64,000 nucleotides of DNA. Source: Flavobacterium aerium (GTDB lineage Bacteria > Bacteroidota > Bacteroidia > Flavobacteriales > Flavobacteriaceae). The notes below the pieces were generated by a model. That model was given only the letters and a program-made list of their open reading frames with translations, did no database searches and was not told the DNA's origin. A program made the translations under genes and the position numbers. The stretch is taken from NCBI RefSeq assembly GCF_030766725.1, contig NZ_JARQWR010000007.1, forward strand, positions 124,001-188,000. Reading direction: 5' to 3'. Shown piece after piece: positions 7,798-16,613 of this stretch (its first letter is position 1; the number at the start of each line of letters is the position of its first letter).

Positions 7798-8991
7798 ATG
7801 GATAAAACATTGAGTGCTCTAAGAGAAAAACATACTACCATTACTTCTAATTTAGCATTAGGAATAGGGCAAATTATTTTGTGGGGTGGTTCATATTTTT
7901 TGTTATCAGTTCTTTCAGGTTCAATAATGAAAGATACTGGATGGTCGTATCAATCAATCTATGGAGCACTTTCTTTATCATTACTTGTATCTGGATTAAT
8001 AATGCCCAAAATTGGCTATTATATCCAACGCATGGATAAGAACATCCCGCTATTATTTACGGGAGTAGTGATGGCTTGTGGTTTATTTGTCATAGCGGGT
8101 AGTAGGTCATTCTCCATTTTTCTGATTGGTTGGTTCATCATTGGTATTGCAATGGGAATGGGTTTATATGATGCTCTATTTGCTTCATTGGGCAAAAAAC
8201 ATGGTAACAATGCGAGTATTTCAATTGTACAGGTTACTTTGATTTCGAGCTTAGCACCCAGTATCTCTTGGGCATTTCTAACTTTTTTAAACACAGCCTA
8301 TGGATGGCGTTTGACCTGTATATTCTATGCTATTATTCTAATTGTTACCATTTTACCACTTCATTATTGGTTATTTACAGAAAAAAATACGACAAAGCAA
8401 ACCTATCCAGATCAATCTTTGATGATAGATACTACAGATGTAGCCAATGTCTCAAAACCACTCTATAACTGGATTTTGATCAATTTTACTTTGGGTGCGG
8501 TGATTACTACTGGATTGGTGATCCATTTAATCGACATATTAAACGATAAGAATTTGACAAAAACCTCAATAATAACCATCGCAGCTATACTTGGACCGAG
8601 TCAGGCAGCAGTTAGAGTTATAGAACTTTTACTTCCTAAAAGGTCCGTTATATTGTCTGCAATTATTTCGTCTAGTGCACTTTTTATTGGTACATTATTC
8701 CTAATGCTTGATTCCAGAATTGCGGGTTTAGGAGTCTTGCTTTTTGGAATGGGAAATGGCATGAGGTCGATATTAAGAGGAACTTTACCATTATCTATTT
8801 TTGGAAGTAAAAATTATAGCTTGATTATTGGTAAACTTGCCCGTCTTCCATTAATAGCACAAGCGGTAACACCCGTTATCGGAGGCATATTCATTCAACA
8901 ATTTGGTATTAATGGGTTTCTTCTATTCTTGCTGTTATTATCAATACTCTATATCCTATCTGTTTTAATGGTAAAATCATATTTAAGATAA
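7798..8991 (+). CDS. MFS transporter, 12 transmembrane segments
   Basis: About 397 residues, hydrophobic throughout, with roughly 12 membrane helices and a central cytoplasmic loop near residues 200-220. I chose ATG 7798 (MDKTLSALREKH); the longer frame begins with TTG at 7786 and adds only four residues. It is divergent from, and probably regulated by, the LysR gene at 6831-7715. It has the general look of the cyanate-permease/CynX-like branch of MFS, but the substrate cannot be read from sequence. The GNAT gene follows 17 nt downstream, likely in the same transcript. Confidence 0.85.
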   Translation: MDKTLSALREKHTTITSNLALGIGQIILWGGSYFLLSVLSGSIMKDTGWSYQSIYGALSLSLLVSGLIMPKIGYYIQRMDKNIPLLFTGVVMACGLFVIAGSRSFSIFLIGWFIIGIAMGMGLYDALFASLGKKHGNNASISIVQVTLISSLAPSISWAFLTFLNTAYGWRLTCIFYAIILIVTILPLHYWLFTEKNTTKQTYPDQSLMIDTTDVANVSKPLYNWILINFTLGAVITTGLVIHLIDILNDKNLTKTSIITIAAILGPSQAAVRVIELLLPKRSVILSAIISSSALFIGTLFLMLDSRIAGLGVLLFGMGNGMRSILRGTLPLSIFGSKNYSLIIGKLARLPLIAQAVTPVIGGIFIQQFGINGFLLFLLLLSILYILSVLMVKSYLR

Positions 8992-9008
8992 AATAAAAAC
9001 AAAAAGTT

Positions 9009-9527
9009 ATGAACTACAAATTTGAAAAGGCCGAATCTGGTCAAATTAATGAAATCTGGGAAATTTTTATTCATGCAATCGAGCGTAGAAAACAAGATGG
9101 AAGTGAACAATGGCAAGATGGATATCCTAACCCTACGGTTCTAAAAAGAGATATTGAAAATGGTTATGGGTATGTGATATCCAATGAAGAAGATATTATA
9201 GGTTATTGTGCACTAATGATTAATGATGAGCCAGAATATGCTAACTTAAAAGGACAATGGCTAACCGATGGAGATTTTGTTGTTTTTCATAGAGTGGCAG
9301 TATCCGAAAAATATTTGAAACAAGGATTTTCAAAGATTATGCTACAATACATTGACGCTTTTGCTATGGAAAACCAAATTTCAAGCGTAAAAGCTGATAC
9401 CAATTTTGATAATGCTGCAATGTTGGCTCTTTTTGAAAAAACAGGTTATCAATACTGTGGAAAGGTTACGTTTCGAGGTTGTCCTCGTAAAGCTTTCGAA
9501 AAAGTTTTAAAACAACATGATATTTAG
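9009..9527 (+). CDS. GNAT-family N-acetyltransferase
   Basis: 172 residues with GNAT architecture: HRVAVSEKYLKQGFSKIMLQ is the acetyl-CoA pyrophosphate-binding loop region, and VKADTNFDNAAMLALFEKTG is the conserved C-terminal strand and helix. It starts 17 nt after the MFS gene, so the two are probably co-transcribed under LysR control. A terminator follows. The substrate is unknown. Confidence 0.85.
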   Translation: MNYKFEKAESGQINEIWEIFIHAIERRKQDGSEQWQDGYPNPTVLKRDIENGYGYVISNEEDIIGYCALMINDEPEYANLKGQWLTDGDFVVFHRVAVSEKYLKQGFSKIMLQYIDAFAMENQISSVKADTNFDNAAMLALFEKTGYQYCGKVTFRGCPRKAFEKVLKQHDI

Positions 9528-9585
9528 TCAAATAATCTACTCTTCCTTTTTACACAATATATAAAAGAGATAAAGACATCATTAC

Positions 9586-9612
9586 ATGGGATATTTATTA
9601 TCCCATTTTTTA
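9586..9612 (+). terminator. Terminator after the GNAT gene
   Basis: ATGGGATA (9586-9593) / TATCCCAT (9599-9606), loop TTTAT, followed by a T-rich run. Confidence 0.75.
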
Positions 9613-9655
9613 TTCTATATATCAAAGCGAATGATTGGGTATTTTTACTTAAAAA

Positions 9656-11866
9656 CTACAATACTAATAATCCTGATTCTCGTAGTGTATTCACTGGTTT
9701 ACTGTACCAAAATAATTCAAAATCTTCAATTCCGGCAGTTTCTGCATTTGCTTTTACTTCTTGAAAGGTATGAATCTTAGCATTTGATACTGAAATAAGG
9801 GCCAAAATGGATAATAACCATTCTGCTTCTTCTTTATTGGTCTGAATACTAAAGCTTTCTTTTTTATCATGGAATGTTAATGTTGCCATTTCCCATTGAT
9901 TCCCTTTCTTGCTTTTCGTAAAATAGTTTACTGTTGGTTTATTCCCTAGCCAAACAATTTTTGCTGATGATTTAATCAGTAATTCATCTTCCTCACTGAT
10001 TGCATTAAATATATAATCATTTGGAATTTTTGTACGTGGTATTTTAAATTCAAACCAGTCTTGTAATGGGTAATCAAAACAGATTCCATGCATGAAATTG
10101 AATAATGATTTCTTTAATCCGAAACTAAACTGATCGTGATCGGTACCGGTATTGTCAATATGGACAATATCATTATTTGCAAAGGTTCCGATAGCTTCAG
10201 TCTCCTTTAAAACACCAAATTTTTCCGGATACATTCCTACTGGACTATGCGCGGTCATTGCAAACTGATGCCAAAAACCTGATTGTAAGATTCCAACTTC
10301 AAACATTTGACGAATCATTTCCAGGGAATCAATCGTTTCCTGTGCCGTTTGTGTAGGGAAACCATACATCAAATAGGCATGTACCATTACGCCTGCTTCT
10401 GTAAAATTTCGTGTTACGCGCGCTACTTGTGCTACGGTAACTCCTTTCTGAATCAGTTCTAGTAATCGGTCGGAGGCTACTTCCAATCCTCCAGAAATGG
10501 CAATACAACCCGATGCTTTAAGCAACAAACATAAGTCTCTTGTAAAGCTTTTTTCAAAACGAATATTCGTCCACCACGTAACACTAAGTTTTCTTCTCAG
10601 AATTTCTAATGCCAAAGCTCGCATTAAAGCCGGTGGTGCAGCTTCATCTACAAAGTGGAATCCATTCTGCCCTGTTTGTTCGATTAGTTCTTCCATACGA
10701 TCGCAGAGCAATTTTGCTGCTACAGGTTCGTATAATTTTATATAATCTAATGAGATATCACAGAACGTACATTTCCCCCAATAACATCCATGTGCCATCG
10801 TCAATTTATTCCATCGCCCATCGCTCCACATGCGGTGCATTGGATTTACAATTTCAATAACTGAAATATATTGATCCAATAACAAATCATTATAATCTGG
10901 TGTTCCTACTTCTGATTGTTTATAATCTTTACAGCTATTGTTATTGATATAGGTTACTTTTCCATCGACTAAAGTGAACGTTCTTTTCAGTTCGTCAATC
11001 GTTTTTCTACCTTCTATATAATCAATTAAGTTTTCAATCGGTGCTTCTCCATCATCTAATGGAATGAAATCAAAAAATTCAAAAACTCTTGCATCAGAAA
11101 GTGAGCGTAATTCGGTATTAGCAAATCCTCCTCCCATTGCAATTTTCACTTCTGGGTAGTGTTTTTTGATCCATTGTCCACAACGAAATGAGGCATATAA
11201 ATTACCCGGAAAAGGAACTGATAAGGCAACCATTTTAGGTTGAACCATTGACATTTTATATTCTAATATTCCAATTAGAATTTGATCGATATAGGTATAT
11301 TCTTGTTGTAAAGCTGTATACAGTTCGTCAAAGCTATTGGCTGATCGACCCAAACGTTCTGCATACCTGCTAAATCCAAAATTATCGTCAATACATTCTA
11401 CAATTAAATCGGAAATGTCTTCCAAGTATAGAGTAGCCAAATGTTTTGCTTTATCCTGAGTTCCCATTGTTCCAAAAGCCCAATCCAATTCTTCTAAAGT
11501 AGAAAATCGGGATGCTTCTGGTAAAAAATCTTCTTGGCAAATTAAATGGGAAAGTGTTGGATTCTTTCCTTGCAGAAATAATATTACTGAATCAATCGTA
11601 TGGATATAGTCTTCTTGTAATGCAAGAATACGTTGTGCATTATCACTAAGCTTTAAGTCTGTTTCTTCAACTTTTTGAGTGATTGTATCAAATAAATTCT
11701 GTAATCCTCCTTTTGAAAATAATTCCAATATTACTTCTATCCCTAAATCGGATTGATAGGAAGTAATATCTTTTGTGTTTAGAAATCCTTTTATATAGGC
11801 TGTGGCCGGATAGGGCGTATTCAGCTGTGTAAAAGGTGGAGTAATTAAGAAAACTGTTGAGCTCAA
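9656..11866 (-). CDS. Radical SAM protein with N-terminal B12-binding-type domain
   Basis: 736 residues. The N-terminus (VFLITPPFTQLNTPYPATAY) has the look of B12-binding radical SAM proteins and leads to a Rossmann-like region ending VKIAMGGGFANTEL (about 240-253). The radical SAM cluster motif is C361, C366, C369 (GCYWGKCTFC), spaced CX4CX2C rather than the common CX3CX2C. A TIM-barrel core with GGLEVASDRLLELIQKGV and a winged-helix-like C-terminus follow. The only start compatible with the domain is TTG at 11866; no upstream in-frame ATG exists before a stop. It is monocistronic. The substrate is unknown; peptide or cofactor modification is possible. Confidence 0.8.
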   Translation of the reverse strand: MSSTVFLITPPFTQLNTPYPATAYIKGFLNTKDITSYQSDLGIEVILELFSKGGLQNLFDTITQKVEETDLKLSDNAQRILALQEDYIHTIDSVILFLQGKNPTLSHLICQEDFLPEASRFSTLEELDWAFGTMGTQDKAKHLATLYLEDISDLIVECIDDNFGFSRYAERLGRSANSFDELYTALQQEYTYIDQILIGILEYKMSMVQPKMVALSVPFPGNLYASFRCGQWIKKHYPEVKIAMGGGFANTELRSLSDARVFEFFDFIPLDDGEAPIENLIDYIEGRKTIDELKRTFTLVDGKVTYINNNSCKDYKQSEVGTPDYNDLLLDQYISVIEIVNPMHRMWSDGRWNKLTMAHGCYWGKCTFCDISLDYIKLYEPVAAKLLCDRMEELIEQTGQNGFHFVDEAAPPALMRALALEILRRKLSVTWWTNIRFEKSFTRDLCLLLKASGCIAISGGLEVASDRLLELIQKGVTVAQVARVTRNFTEAGVMVHAYLMYGFPTQTAQETIDSLEMIRQMFEVGILQSGFWHQFAMTAHSPVGMYPEKFGVLKETEAIGTFANNDIVHIDNTGTDHDQFSFGLKKSLFNFMHGICFDYPLQDWFEFKIPRTKIPNDYIFNAISEEDELLIKSSAKIVWLGNKPTVNYFTKSKKGNQWEMATLTFHDKKESFSIQTNKEEAEWLLSILALISVSNAKIHTFQEVKANAETAGIEDFELFWYSKPVNTLRESGLLVL

Positions 11867-11952
11867 GACCTGAAATTTAACTGCAAAATTATCTCTAATT
11901 TCTCAAAGAGTCATGTTTTATAGTGATAATTTTAATTTTGTTCCTCTAAACT

Positions 11953-11986
11953 AAAAAAGGCATGGATTACTCCACACCTTTTTTAT
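11953..11986 (-). terminator. Terminator of the TPR gene
   Basis: AAAAAAGG (11953-11960) / CCTTTTTT (11977-11984) with an inner TGGA/TCCA helix. A/T runs on both sides let it work on either strand. It lies 8 nt past the TPR gene stop. Confidence 0.7.
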
Positions 11987-11991
11987 TATAA

Positions 11992-12543
11992 TTATTTTTT
12001 CTTCTTCTCTGCCTTTTTCTTATTTGTTGGCTTATTTTTTTTTGTTTTTTTATCTGAAATCATTCTCAGCTTATCTTTAATTCGGTTTTGCTGTTCTATG
12101 ATATCTGCTTGTAAATCTGTTTCATAGTTGCTTAACTTCGCCAATTTGATTGCTTTTGATGCTTCTTTAAACAGGTGTTGGCTTTCATAAAGCGTAGCTT
12201 GTTTCATATGAATTAAAGCTTTGTCCATTCCTTTAATTTGCATTGCAAAATCAATCAGTTTTTGTGCCTGCTCATAATCTTCATTCCAAATTAAGGTTAG
12301 AATGAAATTTGGATAAACATCCAAAGCATGAATATCTACAGCTAATGCTTCTTCATAACAGGTTTTAGCTTCTTCGTAGTCTTTTAATTGTTCTGCATAT
12401 ATTCGACCTTTCAAGCACAGTGCTAATGTATTTTTATCGTCGTATGATAAGGCGTAATTTAAGGATTCTATGGCTTCAGATAAATTGTAAGGATATGCTT
12501 CTAAAGCTTCAAATAAATGTGTATCGTGAATATTTGTTCCCAT
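11992..12543 (-). CDS. TPR-repeat protein with Lys-rich tail
   Basis: 183 residues with three to four TPR-like helix pairs (residues about 15-150: SLNYALSYDDKNTLALCLKG, then KDYEEAKTCYEEALAVD) and a strongly basic tail rich in KKK that could contact RNA. Its ATG overlaps the stop codon of the upstream prfH relic (TAATG at 12545-12541), so it was once translationally coupled to prfH. This implies an ancestral prfH-TPR operon linked to RNA repair or ribosome rescue. With prfH broken, its present role is uncertain. Confidence 0.8.
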   Translation of the reverse strand: MGTNIHDTHLFEALEAYPYNLSEAIESLNYALSYDDKNTLALCLKGRIYAEQLKDYEEAKTCYEEALAVDIHALDVYPNFILTLIWNEDYEQAQKLIDFAMQIKGMDKALIHMKQATLYESQHLFKEASKAIKLAKLSNYETDLQADIIEQQNRIKDKLRMISDKKTKKNKPTNKKKAEKKKK

Positions 12544-12985
12544 TATCTTAATTCTTTGTGTAAATTGTTTTTTAATTGTTGACGAGTTCCCTTATAGGCT
12601 TTCCCTTCTTTTTGCTTTTTGAAATTCAAGCCTGCAAAGGTACGCACTGGATTGCCACGTTCAACATTTAATTGATTCTCCTTTGTTTATTTAACTGATT
12701 TTTAAGACTCTGAATGATTTCTTCTTCTCGTTTCTTAATTAATCTTTCTTTAGCGAGCTTTTTATTTTGATGTTGTGATCTGAAATCCATTGCTATAGTA
12801 GCTATTCCAGTAGAAATATGTGTTGCTCAAATCGCAGAATTTACCTTATTTATGCATTGTCTTACTGCTCCCGAACTTCGCATCACTTGGTATTGTTTTC
12901 CTCGATTTCATTTTTAATACTTGCACCACGACCCAAGTATATTCTGCTGGTTCTCTCCCACTGTTATTTGAATTATTTTTTCTGT
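12543..12985 (-). pseudogene. prfH: Decayed prfH (release-factor-like protein)
   Basis: Reading the minus strand gives pieces of a class I release-factor homologue. SGREPAEYTWVVVQVLK matches the N-terminal GxGPAEC-type segment. After a deletion of the middle and a frame change come YQVMRSSGAVRQCINKVNSA and then, past an in-frame TGA, ATHISTGIATIAMDF and RSQHQNKKLAKERLIKK. After a further shift comes NPVRTFAGLNFKKQKEGKAY, ending at the TPR start codon. The last block contains the release-factor RSQHQNKK signature. The catalytic GGQ is altered to VRQ (family: SGAGGQHVNKVNS). PrfH is typically encoded next to rtcB, which here is intact 9 kb away. Beyond repair by a single change. Confidence 0.8.
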
Positions 12986-12989
12986 TTTT

Positions 12990-13368
12990 ATTATTTTGGA
13001 TAGCTTTTTTCTATTTTTTGCCTCTCTTACAAATTTTGGCAAACGAGTAACTAAATTTGATCCATGATTTATTTTTAAATTTCGCTCTCGCAAATCTGCT
13101 GTGATATAGTGTTATAGATATTCTATATGTTCTGGTTTATAAGCCAAAAAAAACTTCTACTTCTTTTTGAAACCAACGTGGTAAATTATACCATTGATCG
13201 GTTACTAATCTATCATGTTCTTTCGTGTTTTATAAAACCTTTCTAATTTTTGGTTTCTATTCTTCTTGAACATTACGACGAGGACATTTTGCTCGATATT
13301 TCTCAGACTTCTCTTTTAAAGGTTGTGATTCATAACCTAGTGTTAAAGCTACTTTCAAACCATTAATT
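12990..13368 (-). pseudogene. Unidentified gene relic upstream of prfH
   Basis: On the minus strand several frames carry protein-like text broken by stops and shifts: GLKVALTLGYESQPLKEKSE (13354 downward), HDRLVTDQWYNLPRWFQKEV (about 13216-13157), then in the next frame AYKPEHIEYL and HGSNLVTRLPKFVREAKN. Same strand and spacing as the prfH relic, so probably the preceding operon gene. I do not recognise the family. The opposite strand has only hydrophobic shadow ORFs. This and the prfH relic fill the 860-nt gap between the TPR gene and bshC. Confidence 0.5.
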
Positions 13369-13403
13369 TTCGTTAAATTAGCACAAATTTTAAACTTGAT
13401 AAC

Positions 13404-14993
13404 ATGCCATCTGACTGTATTAGCTACCAAGAATCTGGGTATTTCACTCCGTTAATGAATGATTATTTAGATCAAAAACCTAACATTCAGTCTCTTTATA
13501 ATCGTTTCCCTTCCCTTGAAAACTTTAAAGAACAAATTATAGAGAAACAACAGAATTATCCTGTTAGCTTTCGTGGTGTTTTAGTTTCTGCTTTACAGAA
13601 ACAGTACAAATCCATTGAAACATCGGCTTCAACACAACAAAACATTGATGCTTTATTAAAGAACAATACTTTTACTATTACAACGGGTCACCAATTGAAC
13701 TTATTCACGGGTCCTTTGTATTTTTTATATAAAATCATTTCCACAATTAATTTAACCGAACAATTAAAAGTTCAATATCCTGAATCAAATTTTGTCCCAA
13801 TTTATTGGATGGCCACTGAAGATCATGATTTTGAAGAAATTAATTATTTCACTTTTAAAGGCAAAAAAATTCGTTGGAACAAAAATAGCACAGGTCCTGT
13901 AGGTCGTTTATCTACAAAAGGATTGGAAGATGTTTTTGAAGTTTTTACGCAGGAATTGGGAGTTGGCAAAAATGCTGATGATATCAAACGAATGTTTGAA
14001 GAGGCTTATCTTGCACATGATTCTCTTGCCGATGCAACAAGACATTTGGCTAATGCTCTTTTTGGTCAATATGGCTTGGTGATACTGGATGCAGATTCAA
14101 GTGATTTAAAACGTGAATTTATCCCGTATATCAAAGAGGAATTATTGCATCAAAGTGCTAGTCCATTAGTATTAGCAACAACTGAAAAATTACAGAATTA
14201 CAATATTCAGGTAAACCCTCGTGAAATCAACTTATTTTATATTGAAGATACGCTTCGGGAGCGAATTATTTTAGAAGGAGATCATTATCTTGTCAACAAT
14301 ACCGAGCTTCGTTTTTCAAGAGAAGAAATCCTTGAATTGGTTGAGCAGCATCCTGAAAAGTTCAGTCCTAATGTTATTATGCGTCCTCTTTATCAGGAAA
14401 TAATTCTTCCTAATTTATGCTACATTGGTGGTGGTGGAGAATTAGCTTATTGGCTCGAATTGAAATCTTATTTTAATCATTCGGATATTCCTTTTCCTAT
14501 TTTATTGTTACGAAATTCTGTATTAATTGCAACGGCTAAGCAAGCTTTAAAAGCAGATAAATTAGATTTATCTTGGTCTGATTTGTTTTCTAAACAGCAA
14601 ATTTTATTGAATCGAAAAACAAAGGAATTATCTGAATTCCCAATTGATTTTAGTGCTCAAAAAGAGTTTCTTAAAAAACAGTTTGAAGCTTTACATGAAA
14701 TTGCAAAGAAAACGGATGCTTCTTTTTTAGGGGCAGTTAACGCTCAGGAAGTAAAACAGATAAAAGGTTTAGAGCATTTGGAAAAACGGCTATTACGAGC
14801 ACAGAAAAGAAAGCTTTCCGATGAATTAAATCGCATTACGGAGTTACAGAATGAATTATTTCCTGGACAAAGTTTACAGGAAAGAAAAGATAATTTCTCA
14901 GAATACTATCTTGAAACTGGCCCTCTTTTAATCGAGAACTTAATGAAAGAATTAAAACCGCTAGAAAATAATTTTAGCATCGTAATTCAATAA
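13404..14993 (+). CDS. bshC: Bacillithiol biosynthesis cysteine-adding enzyme BshC
   Basis: 529 residues, the family length. BshC adds Cys to GlcN-malate in the last step of bacillithiol synthesis. Supporting motifs: TITTGHQLNLFTGPLYFLYK and WMATEDHDFEEINYFTF in the Rossmann core, IGGGGELAYWLELK, and a coiled-coil insertion at about 410-480 rich in Lys/Glu. Bacillithiol is the usual low-molecular-weight thiol in Flavobacteriia. The gene begins after the relic region and is followed 68 nt later by ndk, which has its own promoter. Confidence 0.93.
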   Translation: MPSDCISYQESGYFTPLMNDYLDQKPNIQSLYNRFPSLENFKEQIIEKQQNYPVSFRGVLVSALQKQYKSIETSASTQQNIDALLKNNTFTITTGHQLNLFTGPLYFLYKIISTINLTEQLKVQYPESNFVPIYWMATEDHDFEEINYFTFKGKKIRWNKNSTGPVGRLSTKGLEDVFEVFTQELGVGKNADDIKRMFEEAYLAHDSLADATRHLANALFGQYGLVILDADSSDLKREFIPYIKEELLHQSASPLVLATTEKLQNYNIQVNPREINLFYIEDTLRERIILEGDHYLVNNTELRFSREEILELVEQHPEKFSPNVIMRPLYQEIILPNLCYIGGGGELAYWLELKSYFNHSDIPFPILLLRNSVLIATAKQALKADKLDLSWSDLFSKQQILLNRKTKELSEFPIDFSAQKEFLKKQFEALHEIAKKTDASFLGAVNAQEVKQIKGLEHLEKRLLRAQKRKLSDELNRITELQNELFPGQSLQERKDNFSEYYLETGPLLIENLMKELKPLENNFSIVIQ

Positions 14994-15032
14994 TATAACG
15001 TACATTAATGTTAATATTCCAACGAAAAACAC

Positions 15033-15040
15033 TAGTTTTG
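15033..15040 (+). promoter_or_regulatory. -7 element of the ndk promoter
   Basis: TAGTTTTG fits TAnnTTTG, 21 nt ahead of the ndk ATG. The -33 side is weak. Confidence 0.55.
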
Positions 15041-15061
15041 CAAAAATTTAAAAAATAAACA

Positions 15062-15481
15062 ATGGCTACGAATAGAACATTTACAATGATTAAGCCTGAT
15101 GCAGTTGAAAAAGGACACATCGGAGGAATTTTATCAATGATTACTAAAGCAGGTTTCAAAATCGTTTCTTTGAAATTAACTCAATTAACTGTTGCTGATG
15201 CTAAAGCATTTTACTCAGTACACAGTGAAAGACCTTTTTACGGAGAATTAGTTGAATTCATGTCTAGAGGACCAATCGTTTCTGCTATCTTAGAAAAAGA
15301 CAACGCAGTAGAAGATTTCAGAACTTTAATCGGAGCTACAAACCCAGCTGACGCAGCAGATGGAACAATCAGAAAGGCTTATGCTACTTCTATTGGAGAA
15401 AATGCTGTTCACGGTTCTGATAGTGATGAGAACGCTGCAATCGAATCTGCATTCCACTTTGCAGGAAGAGAGCAATTCTAA
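15062..15481 (+). CDS. ndk: Nucleoside diphosphate kinase
   Basis: 139 residues. Transfers phosphate between nucleoside di- and triphosphates through the phospho-His at H117 in [15 protein letters not shown]. The N-terminal [18 protein letters not shown] signature and the [17 protein letters not shown] substrate loop are intact. Cytosolic housekeeping enzyme, with its own promoter and a strong terminator just after the stop. Confidence 0.97.
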   Translation: MATNRTFTMIKPDAVEKGHIGGILSMITKAGFKIVSLKLTQLTVADAKAFYSVHSERPFYGELVEFMSRGPIVSAILEKDNAVEDFRTLIGATNPADAADGTIRKAYATSIGENAVHGSDSDENAAIESAFHFAGREQF

Positions 15482-15497
15482 TCCCGCATTCTTATAT

Positions 15498-15535
15498 AAA
15501 AAAAGTCCCGATCATGATGATCGGGACTTTTTTTA
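15498..15535. terminator. Bidirectional terminator between ndk and the DUF721 gene
   Basis: AAAGTCCCGATCAT paired with ATGATCGGGACTTT, with A-run before and T-run after; serves the two convergent genes. Confidence 0.9.
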
Positions 15536-15548
15536 TGTCTTTATTTTT

Positions 15549-15845
15549 TTAACGAAGTACAACATCTTTTACAATATCTCGTCGTAATTCTTCATTTATC
15601 ATTGTAATGATTTTTTGTTTTCCATGGGTGAGCTCTTCTCGCAACACCGATGATGTTAACTCTACATATAAGGTACTTCCACGTAATACAACATTCTGCG
15701 TATAACTATTCACTCCATTCCCCATTAAATTTACCCAAGCCTCTTTCACAGATATCTGATCCATGCCCGGCTGAAGTTTATTTATCTGAATAATTTCTCT
15801 AAGGACATCGCCTATAGGGCTATTATCATTGGATCTTTTTGCCAT
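15549..15845 (-). CDS. DUF721 (DciA-like) protein
   Basis: 98 residues with the DUF721 plan: SPIGDVLREIIQINKL at the start, VKEAWVNLMGNGVNSYTQNV in the centre, and a strand-rich end VLRGSTLYVELTSSVLREEL. DciA-type proteins load the replicative helicase in many bacteria; short DUF721 proteins of Bacteroidota are less characterised. It sits at the end of a minus-strand run ftsY - membrane protein - lipoprotein - DUF721 with gaps of 0-2 nt, so it is one operon. Confidence 0.8.
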   Translation of the reverse strand: MAKRSNDNSPIGDVLREIIQINKLQPGMDQISVKEAWVNLMGNGVNSYTQNVVLRGSTLYVELTSSVLREELTHGKQKIITMINEELRRDIVKDVVLR

Positions 15846-15847
15846 AA

Positions 15848-16273
15848 TTATTTTAAATTGATTGCAGCTGCTTTTTTATAGTGGTATTCATTTTTTGTTT
15901 CATTGACAATCACCATTTCTTCTGCTGAAATTGATTTCAATTCTTCTTTCCATGTTGCATAGGGTGTTTTGTATTTCAAATACACCACTTCATTTTCAAC
16001 AATCGCTTCTAGTGATTCTGATTGCTCTTCATCTACTACAAATGTACCGTCTAATTGTGGACTTACTTTTTTTCTAAATCCTTTATTGTCTTTATTAATT
16101 TCTATATAATCGTAGGTTAAATTGACTTTATAATCTTTTTCTTTTCCATCTGGCAAAATCACTTTTTCAATTTCCCAATATCCATTTATTTTTGAAACGT
16201 CTTGTAGGCTGACTTTAGACTGACAGGCCATTAACATCAAAAATAATGGCATTATTCGTATAATAGCTTTCAT
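15848..16273 (-). CDS. Lipocalin-like lipoprotein
   Basis: 141 residues with a lipoprotein signal ending LFLMLMAC (lipobox Cys17). The mature part is beta-rich: INGYWEIEKVILPDGKEKDY, YDYIEINKDNKGFRK, VYLKYKTPYATWKEELKSIS. This alternation fits the lipocalin-like/DUF4488 type of flavobacterial lipoproteins. Probably anchored in the outer or inner membrane facing the periplasm. It lies in the ftsY operon, 1-2 nt from both neighbours. Function unknown. Confidence 0.7.
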   Translation of the reverse strand: MKAIIRIMPLFLMLMACQSKVSLQDVSKINGYWEIEKVILPDGKEKDYKVNLTYDYIEINKDNKGFRKKVSPQLDGTFVVDEEQSESLEAIVENEVVYLKYKTPYATWKEELKSISAEEMVIVNETKNEYHYKKAAAINLK

Positions 16274-16274
16274 G

Positions 16275-16613
16275 TTATAATTGACTAAAATAGGTATGTA
16301 TTAACTCAAAATTAAATCGCACTATTCCTATGGCTGCAATAGAAAAAACAACTAATATCCAATTGCATTTTTCTTTTTTTATAGCATAAAAATTAAGCCC
16401 ACAAAGCAATATTGCTCCTGCTAATAATACGTAATATGTGTAATTACTTTTTAAGTAAAATTGTGGTGAAATCATTGGATTATCGTTTGTAAAATAACGG
16501 TATACATTTACGATAATCTGACAAAATAGCACTACTGCATAAAACAATGAAAAATAGGCAATGATCTTCGTAAATGCTACTACATCTTTTGCACGTGGAT
16601 TTATATTAGCCAT
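16275..16613 (-). CDS. Small integral membrane protein, about three helices
   Basis: 112 residues with hydrophobic stretches at about 15-37, 56-75 and 83-103 (FTKIIAYFSLFYAVVLFCQI, YYVLLAGAILLCGLNFYAIK, WILVVFSIAAIGIVRFNF). Its ATG overlaps the stop of ftsY (the base at 16613 is shared), so translation is coupled. No family recognised with certainty; such genes are common between ftsY and the lipoprotein in flavobacteria. Function unknown. Confidence 0.65.
   Translation of the reverse strand: MANINPRAKDVVAFTKIIAYFSLFYAVVLFCQIIVNVYRYFTNDNPMISPQFYLKSNYTYYVLLAGAILLCGLNFYAIKKEKCNWILVVFSIAAIGIVRFNFELIHTYFSQL

Noticed and set aside
9586-9780. 64-residue plus-strand ORF
   Set aside because: It begins inside the GNAT terminator hairpin and runs into the opposite radical SAM gene.
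12818-13050. Hydrophobic ORFs on the plus strand
   Set aside because: They are shadows of the prfH and companion relics on the minus strand; the minus strand carries the family motifs.
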